DNA of 64,000 bases from JBHJGM01 sp050331815. Lineage in GTDB: Bacteria; Verrucomicrobiota; Verrucomicrobiia; Opitutales; JBHJGM01. The stretch lies in contig JBHJGM010000004.1 of the NCBI GenBank assembly GCA_050331815.1, positions 186,001-250,000 on the forward strand. Reading direction: 5' to 3'. A program made the translations under genes and the position numbers. The notes beneath the pieces were generated by a model. That model had not been told where the DNA came from, did not search any database, and was given only the letters and a program-made list of their open reading frames with translations. Below are positions 59,027 to 64,000 of this stretch, one piece after another (position 1 is the first letter of the stretch; each line of letters starts with the position of its first letter).

Positions 59027-60081
59027 TAAACGGTGGCGGTGACGCCGTCGCCTGCCTCGGAGAGCCGGCGCGCCTTTTCCGGCAGAAATTCGGTCGTCAT
59101 GACTTCGTCGACGGTCAACTCCCGGGCGATCAGGTCGTCGCGGATGAGGCGGTCGATGCTGCGCTGAATCCGCTCAGGCTTTAGCACACCGATGTCCTCG
59201 CCGCGCTCGGCGAAGCCCTCAACAATCCGGTACTCCTTCATCTTCTCGAAGGCAAAGGTACGGTAATCCGGATCGGCCATCTTGACGTTTTGCTGGGCGA
59301 TCAGGGCCTCGGCTTTCTCGCGGTCTCCGGCCAGGTAATCGCGCCAGCCCCGGATGGTCGCCTCCATGAAGGCTTTCACAATCTCCGGATGCGCGGCGGC
59401 GAACTCCCGGTTGGTGTAGACGACGCGATAGGGATCGTAGCCATCGATTTCAGCCAGCCAGAGCACCTTCGGCTTGGCCCCTTCCTTGACGACGTAATAG
59501 GGCTCGCTGGTCACGAAGCATTGCTGGGCAAAGTTCTTGTTCAAAAGAAAGCGGGCCATGCCGCCGTCGAGCGGTGTGGTGGCCACCTGAATGTTGTAGG
59601 CACTCTCCATTGCTAACAGGAACGGCGCTTCTGCCCCGGCCATGACAGTTTTTCCGTCCAGGTCGGCGAAGTCGTCGATGCCGGACTCCTCGTGCACCAT
59701 GATGCCTTGCGGATCGTGCTGCATCTGCGCCCCGACGACAAGCAGGGGCAGGTCGCGGGCGATGGCCTGCAGGATGCCGTCACTGCTACCGATGGAAAAC
59801 TGCACGCGGTTGACCACCACGTTCTCAACGGTCCGGGCGTTCTGGACGCCCTGCTGAATCTTCACGTTCAGCCCCGCCTCCTCATAGTAGCCGTTGGCCA
59901 GCGCATGGTAGAAGCCGCCGTGTTCGGGCTGGGCGTACCAGTCCATCTGGACGATGAGATTGAAGCGGCCTTCCTCGTCGTAGAGTTCCTTTTCGCCGCA
60001 GCCGGTCAGCACAGCAGCGCAGAAAGAAATTAGGGAGAACCACAACGGGCGTTGGAAGCGTTTGTTCGAGCGGAGGTACAT
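59023..60081 (-). CDS. NMT1/THI5-like ABC substrate-binding lipoprotein (2)
   Basis: Lipoprotein of 352 residues (lipobox LTGC). The NMT1/THI5 pattern is LIVQMDWYAQPEHGGFYHALANGYYEEAGLNVKI, VQFSIGSSDGILQAIARDLPLLVVGA, DLDGKTVMAG and IVKAFMEATIRGWRDYLAGDREKAEALI. It is distinct from the binding protein at 47631, which has a cleavable signal instead. It lies 17 bases after the ABC ATPase gene; the permease is about 2.3 kb further on. Probable ligand class: pyrimidine or other small N-heterocycle. Confidence 0.9.
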   Translation of the reverse strand: MYLRSNKRFQRPLWFSLISFCAAVLTGCGEKELYDEEGRFNLIVQMDWYAQPEHGGFYHALANGYYEEAGLNVKIQQGVQNARTVENVVVNRVQFSIGSSDGILQAIARDLPLLVVGAQMQHDPQGIMVHEESGIDDFADLDGKTVMAGAEAPFLLAMESAYNIQVATTPLDGGMARFLLNKNFAQQCFVTSEPYYVVKEGAKPKVLWLAEIDGYDPYRVVYTNREFAAAHPEIVKAFMEATIRGWRDYLAGDREKAEALIAQQNVKMADPDYRTFAFEKMKEYRIVEGFAERGEDIGVLKPERIQRSIDRLIRDDLIARELTVDEVMTTEFLPEKARRLSEAGDGVTATVY

Positions 60082-60098
60082 CGGCGTGGGTCTTGGGT

Positions 60099-60941
60099 TT
60101 ACTTGTCGGAAACGTGGTGGGCGGCGTATTTGCGCAGTTCGTGCGAGACGTGGGCAACGAGCTTTTGATACTCAGTGGTTTCGCGGGTCTCGGCGTTACG
60201 CGGGTAGGCCAGCGGAATCTCGATGATGTTGGCGATGCGCCCCGGATTGGCCGAAAGCACCACAATCCGGCTCGAGAGAAAGACCGCCTCGGCCACGGAG
60301 TGTGTCACAAAAAACGCGGTCCATTCCTCCTGGCGGCGAAACTCGAGCAGGTCTTCGTTCAACCGGTCACGCGTCATCTCATCCAGCGCGCCAAAGGGTT
60401 CGTCCAGCAGGAGCACCCGCGGCTTGAGCGAAAGCGCGCGGGCGATCGAGACGCGCATCTTCATGCCGCCGGACAGCTGGCGCGGGTAACTCTCCTTGGC
60501 GTGGCCCAGGCCCACGCGTTCGAGCATCTCGTCGGCCTTTTGCCTGCGCACGCTTTTGTCGACGCCCTTCAATCGCAGCGGCATTTCCACGTTTTTGCGC
60601 GCGGTCGTCCAGGGCAGCAGGGTCGCCTCCTGAAAGATAAAGGCCAACTCGCCGCGCATCTCGGTGGGTGTTTTGCCATCGATCCGCAGGGAGCCCTCAG
60701 TGATCGGCGTGAGGCTGGCGATGAGCTTGAGCAGGGTGCTTTTGCCGCAGCCGGAGGCTCCGATCAGCGAAATGAACTCACCCTGCTGCACATCGAGGTT
60801 GATGTCCTCCAGGATGACGGGTCCCTCCCCGTAGCGCTTGAGCAGGTTGATGATCTGGACCTGGCCGGTCTTGGAGGGAGCGGACGTCATCTGCGAAGCG
60901 GGCGGCGCGGCGGCCGTCGACGGGCTGATTGGAGCATTCAT
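60099..60941 (-). CDS. ABC transporter ATP-binding protein (SsuB/TauB/ThiZ type)
   Basis: ATPase of 280 residues for the NMT1-type transporter. Walker A GASGCGKST is at 61-69, Q-loop in LAFIFQEATLLPW, signature LSGGMKMRVSIARAL, Walker B VLLLDEPFGALD and the switch His in FFVTHSVAEA. An Ala/Pro/Ser-rich N-terminal 25 residues is extra. It is co-transcribed with the binding lipoprotein gene that follows and divergent from the DUF3891 gene. Confidence 0.93.
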   Translation of the reverse strand: MNAPISPSTAAAPPASQMTSAPSKTGQVQIINLLKRYGEGPVILEDINLDVQQGEFISLIGASGCGKSTLLKLIASLTPITEGSLRIDGKTPTEMRGELAFIFQEATLLPWTTARKNVEMPLRLKGVDKSVRRQKADEMLERVGLGHAKESYPRQLSGGMKMRVSIARALSLKPRVLLLDEPFGALDEMTRDRLNEDLLEFRRQEEWTAFFVTHSVAEAVFLSSRIVVLSANPGRIANIIEIPLAYPRNAETRETTEYQKLVAHVSHELRKYAAHHVSDK

Positions 60942-61037
60942 GGGCCGGGAGGAGCCGTGGGAACAAGCTTTTTACAAGCATTCATTATGCCGGTTCCGCC
61001 ATGCGGTGGCACCGCTCCTGCTCGCGCAAACCCAATC

Positions 61038-61859
61038 ATGATGCGCCTCGAAACCAGCGACGGCTGGCTCCTCACCACCCAACCCGAGCACGCGCGTGTG
61101 GCGGCGGTTTTTGCCGAGCACTGGCGCAACGAGCGCTTTGAGGCGCCGGAGCCCTTTGCCTCCGTGCACGCGGCGGTGCTGCACCACGACGATTCCTGGG
61201 CCGAGTCTGATGCAAACCCCTCCCTTACCGATGACGGTACGCCCTCGGCGTTTTCGCGGGAACTGGTGGGGACCTACGATGCCTTTGAAAACGTGCATCT
61301 GGACAAATACCTCAAAGTACGCGCGGCGGCTACCGAGGCGATTGCCGGCACCGACCCCTACGCCGCGGCGGTTATCTCGATGCACTCGCTGAACCTGCTG
61401 ACCGAGCAGGCGGACCTCTCGGCCCTGGATGCGGACAACCTCACTCTGCACGCGGATTGGGTCACCCATCAGCGCGCACGCCAGGCACAGTTGCGTGAGC
61501 AATGCCGGGCCAACCCGCAGATGGCCCCCCATGCCTCCGATGCTCATTTCGAGCGGGCCTTTCGTTTTTTGCAGGCCTGCGATAACCTTTCGCTCTGCCT
61601 GTGCGTGGAACTGCCGACCGAGACAACCCTGCGCCATCGACATCCGACACGTGAGGGCACCGACGTGGTACTCCATTACAAACCCCATGGGCAGATGCGC
61701 TTCAGCGTCGCTCCCTGGCCCTTCGATCAACCGGAGCTGTGCGTACCTTTCACCACCCGCCGCATCACGGGACGGGCCTTCCCCTCGGATGCTGCCTACC
61801 GTGAAGCTTACTTTGCCGCGCCGGAGACCACGGTCGAGGCGGTGCTCACGCCGGCTTGA
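61038..61859 (+). CDS. DUF3891 family protein
   Basis: Cytoplasmic protein of 273 residues, uncharacterised family. Characteristic segments are MRLETSDGWLLTTQPEHARVAAVFAEHW, AAVLHHDDSWAESDANPSL, AAVISMHSLNLL, FRFLQACDNLSLCLCVELP and YREAYFAAPETTVEAVL. The His-His-Asp (HHDDSW) and MHS motifs suggest a metal-binding, HD-like helical fold, which is inference. ATG 61038 or 61041 starts it. It sits within the ABC-transporter/RidA/hydrolase cluster, so it may act on the imported compound. Confidence 0.8.
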   Translation: MMRLETSDGWLLTTQPEHARVAAVFAEHWRNERFEAPEPFASVHAAVLHHDDSWAESDANPSLTDDGTPSAFSRELVGTYDAFENVHLDKYLKVRAAATEAIAGTDPYAAAVISMHSLNLLTEQADLSALDADNLTLHADWVTHQRARQAQLREQCRANPQMAPHASDAHFERAFRFLQACDNLSLCLCVELPTETTLRHRHPTREGTDVVLHYKPHGQMRFSVAPWPFDQPELCVPFTTRRITGRAFPSDAAYREAYFAAPETTVEAVLTPA

Positions 61860-61914
61860 AACCACGGCAGGCCGCAAGCTTGCGCGCATCCGGCAGCTCT
61901 GGCAGCGTGCGCCC

Positions 61915-62373
61915 ATGGATTACGAAGCCAAGCTTGCCGAACTCGGATTGACCCTGCCCCCGCCCCCGGCGCCGGGCGGGCTGTATGTGCCCTGTGTGCG
62001 CACGGGGAACCTGCTGTATCTGGCCGGGGTTATCTGCGTGTGCGATGGTGCGATGACGCACGTCGGCAAGGTCGGCGAGACGCAGACAGTTGAGACCGGC
62101 CAGGCGGCGGCCAGGGTCTGCGCGCTCAACGCCATGGCCGCGATCAAGGCAGAGCTGGGCAATTTCAATCAGCTCATGCGGTTTGTATATACCTCTGGCT
62201 ATGTCAACGCGGTCGCAGGCTTTGCGGACAGCCCGCTGGTGATCAACGGAGCCTCGCAGCTGTTTCTGGATGTGTTTGGTGAGGCGGGGCGTCACGCCCG
62301 GGCGGCGGTGGCGGTGGCCGGCTTGCCCAAGGATTCGACCGTCGAAATTCAGTGCGTGGTCGAGGTCAGCTAA
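61915..62373 (+). CDS. RidA/YjgF-family protein (YjgF-like_1 subgroup)
   Basis: Trimeric imine/enamine deaminase family, 152 residues. The subgroup pattern is clear: YEAKLAELGLTLPPPPAPGGLYVPCVRTGNLLYLAG, GKVGETQTVETGQAAARVCALNAMAAIK, GYVNAVAGFADSPLVINGASQLFLDVFGEAGRHARAAVAVAGLPKD. The Arg needed for imine hydrolysis is in HARAAV. RidA proteins next to amidohydrolases often finish N-heterocycle degradation, as RutC in uracil breakdown. It follows DUF3891 by 55 bases. Confidence 0.9.
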   Translation: MDYEAKLAELGLTLPPPPAPGGLYVPCVRTGNLLYLAGVICVCDGAMTHVGKVGETQTVETGQAAARVCALNAMAAIKAELGNFNQLMRFVYTSGYVNAVAGFADSPLVINGASQLFLDVFGEAGRHARAAVAVAGLPKDSTVEIQCVVEVS

Positions 62374-62388
62374 GCGAGCACCCGCGCT

Positions 62389-63246
62389 TCATTCGGCCAC
62401 TTCCTTAACGAAGCCGATGATGCGGTCGTAGGCGGGGTTGCCGGGGGTGCGGGCGTTCCATTGGCTGGAAAAATGGTCGGTGCCCTCGATTTCGATGGAC
62501 TCGGCGAGGTTGCCCGCATCGACCCAGGCGCGTTCAAGATCGACGCTCTGTCGCTTGAACTCTTCGGTTTCATCGCCCCCGTAAAGCAGCAGCAGCGGCG
62601 GTTGCCCGGCACTGATGTGAAAGAGTGGGCTCCAGGCCCGGGCATCAGCCTCGTTCAGTCCCAGGGAGGCGTAGACCGTGCTGTAATGCAGAGGGAGCAG
62701 ATCGTAGAGTCCGGAAAACAGGATACCCCCACGCAGGCCCAGCGAACGGTGGGCGTCGGCGGTCAACACGCCGCAGGCCAGGTGCGCCCCGGCGGAGTTG
62801 CCAGAGATGACCAGCTTCTGCGGGTGGATGTTGAGTTCCGACGCGTTGGCGTGAATCCAGCCCGTGGCGGCCTGGGCATGCTCCAGGATCTGGCCGACGT
62901 TAAACAGCGGCGAAAGGCCGTAGCCGCACAGCGCCACGTTGATCCCCTCCGCGCAGTAAGCCTCCGCGTAGAAGTTGGCAAAAAACTTGTCGCTGAGGCG
63001 CCAGCCGCCGCCGTGAAAAAAGACGACCGTCGGCGCGTTTTGCGGCTGCCGGTGGGTGTAGAACAAGTCGATACGCTGACGATCACCTTTGCCGTAGCGC
63101 AGATCGAGGCGGTTGCGGAAATTTTCCCGCGCGCGATAGGCGCCCTCCGTAAAAAGATCGTAGCAGCGGTCGCGCGGCTCACCGCCCTGTCCGCGGGTTA
63201 ACTCATCATCGATCTCCGCAACCGTGCGGTAGTGCAGGTAAACCAT
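62389..63246 (-). CDS. Alpha/beta hydrolase, arylformamidase-like
   Basis: Serine hydrolase of 285 residues. The oxyanion-hole motif HGGGW is at 78-82, nucleophile Ser151 in VISGNSAGAH, then Asp in LLLYGGDETEEF and His in GTDHFSSQWN. The layout matches the kynurenine formamidase/esterase (BD-FAE) group, which opens formylated amines or small esters. It is convergent with ridA (15 bases apart) and lies 36 bases after the ABC permease gene on the same strand, so it is probably co-transcribed with transport. Confidence 0.86.
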   Translation of the reverse strand: MVYLHYRTVAEIDDELTRGQGGEPRDRCYDLFTEGAYRARENFRNRLDLRYGKGDRQRIDLFYTHRQPQNAPTVVFFHGGGWRLSDKFFANFYAEAYCAEGINVALCGYGLSPLFNVGQILEHAQAATGWIHANASELNIHPQKLVISGNSAGAHLACGVLTADAHRSLGLRGGILFSGLYDLLPLHYSTVYASLGLNEADARAWSPLFHISAGQPPLLLLYGGDETEEFKRQSVDLERAWVDAGNLAESIEIEGTDHFSSQWNARTPGNPAYDRIIGFVKEVAE

Positions 63247-63282
63247 TTCTTAAGGGTAGTAGGGGTAGGGAGCGCCGAGGCG

Positions 63283-64000
63283 TTACTTTTCCTTCACGGC
63301 GGATTCATGCCAGTTGTGCAGGAAGTACCAGTGCAGAAAGTTGACGGTGCCGACGAAGACCAGGCCCAGAATGGAGGCCACGGCGGCGGTGGCGTAGAGT
63401 TCCTCGCTTTTGAGCTGGCCGTTGTAAACGGTGACCAGCAGCCCAAGCCCGGCCTGCCCGTCGGCGCTTTGCCCGACAAACAAGTCGCCGGTGATCGCCC
63501 CGATCGGCGCCAGCACCCCGGCGATCTTCAAGCCGGTCAGAAAATACGGCATCGAGTTGGGGATGCGCAGGTACAACATTTCCTGGGCCTTGCTGGCGTT
63601 GAGCATGGTGAAGAGGTCGACCAGGTTTCGGTCAGTTGATTCCAAGCCCATGGTGGTGTTGGCCACCACCGGAAAAAAGCTGATCATAAAGGTGACCGCG
63701 ATGATGCTGTAAATCCCCGGACCCATCCACAGTACGAAGATGGGGATCAGGATGATCACCGGCACCATCTTAAAGATGATGACCCAGGGGTACCACATCT
63801 GGCGAATCCAGGCCGCAGAGGTTAGAATCAGCGACATGATGTAGGCCAGGGTGACCGCGGTGACGAACCCCAGGATGGCCGCCACAAAGGTCTGGCGAGC
63901 CCCGCGCAGCAGGACCTCGCGCTCCGTCCACATCGCCTCCAGCACTCCGTTTGGCTGCGGCAGAATGAAGTCCTGCAAGCCGGCGGCTTCTTTCAGGACG
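63283..64000 (-). CDS. ABC transporter permease (SsuC/TauC/ThiX type), 5' truncated by window
   Basis: Binding-protein-dependent inner-membrane permease; the frame is open to the window edge, so the N-terminus is missing. Visible residues include LLRGARQTFVAAILGFVTAVTLAYIMSLIL, the EAA-like coupling loop NLVDLFTMLNASKAQEMLYLRIPNSMPYFLTGLKIAGVLAPIGAITGDLFVG and a C-terminal helix. It is expected to pair with the ATPase at 60099 and the binding lipoprotein at 59023, although the alpha/beta hydrolase, RidA and DUF3891 genes lie in between. Confidence 0.9.
   Translation of the reverse strand, partial: VLKEAAGLQDFILPQPNGVLEAMWTEREVLLRGARQTFVAAILGFVTAVTLAYIMSLILTSAAWIRQMWYPWVIIFKMVPVIILIPIFVLWMGPGIYSIIAVTFMISFFPVVANTTMGLESTDRNLVDLFTMLNASKAQEMLYLRIPNSMPYFLTGLKIAGVLAPIGAITGDLFVGQSADGQAGLGLLVTVYNGQLKSEELYATAAVASILGLVFVGTVNFLHWYFLHNWHESAVKEK

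Noticed and set aside
60093..61037. Upstream extension of the DUF3891 frame
   Set aside because: It is antisense to the ABC ATPase gene; family similarity begins at the ATG at 61038/61041.
1..64000. CRISPR array, prophage, intact insertion sequence or rRNA
   Set aside because: No regularly spaced repeats, phage structural genes, transposase or rRNA sequence was seen on either strand.

Overview
The window is a GC-rich bacterial chromosome segment that fits Verrucomicrobia, class Opitutae (Puniceicoccales/Opitutales-like). The supporting features are a fused LpxC-FabZ lipid A enzyme, several PEP-CTERM exosortase-target proteins, a Cys-type sulfatase beside them, a GH28-family enzyme, a DUF3450/double-ExbB TonB system and a Gram-negative envelope (secretin, MsbA-like exporter, LpxA). 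This placement is inferred from gene content, not from a search.

Layout. 0-6.2 kb: the end of an M16 peptidase, then a Zn/Mn ABC operon (binding lipoprotein, ATPase, two permeases) divergent from a DtxR/MntR regulator. Two matching CTTTGA-N4-TCAAAG palindromes lie between them, and one permease carries its own DtxR-like tail. 6.2-12.2 kb: tRNA-Leu(UAG), an ASCH protein, PEP-CTERM proteins (one choice-of-anchor A type, one tandem pair, and a 57-residue ORF with a PEP-CTERM-like tail) and a sulfatase. 12.2-18.8 kb: LutB/LutC lactate-utilisation proteins with a GbsR-type regulator and a palindromic operator candidate, a FAD oxidoreductase overlapping a methyltransferase, a TlpA-like thioredoxin and an AEC transporter. 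18.8-20 kb: small ORFs, a direct repeat and a REP-like element. 20-31 kb: lpxC/fabZ-lpxA-ABA4-like operon, Arg32-type EF-P, GH28, a vapC relic, thymidine phosphorylase, argS, an M24 peptidase with a DMT transporter, and a DUF192 lipoprotein. 31-45 kb: an MsbA-like ABC exporter with a large secretin, ubiE with a ClpX-like ATPase, HU/IHF, hisS, hemL with a nucleoside hydrolase, an SDR, ybaB and recR.

45.5-64 kb is the most unusual part. After tRNA-Gly(CCC) comes a minus-strand operon: a fused redox-domain/cytochrome c protein, an NMT1/THI5-type binding protein, a cytosine-deaminase-like amidohydrolase and a DUF2165 membrane protein. Divergent from it is a TonB-dependent receptor followed by DUF3450, ExbB(long), ExbB(short), ExbD, TonB, a TPR protein and an acetamidase/formamidase. 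Then follow a second NMT1/THI5 lipoprotein, an ABC ATPase, DUF3891, a RidA-family protein, an arylformamidase-like alpha/beta hydrolase and an ABC permease cut by the window end. Together these could form an outer-membrane-to-cytoplasm import and hydrolysis route for a pyrimidine- or amide-like nitrogen compound. The substrate cannot be read from sequence.

No rRNA, CRISPR array, intact insertion sequence, prophage or replication origin was seen.
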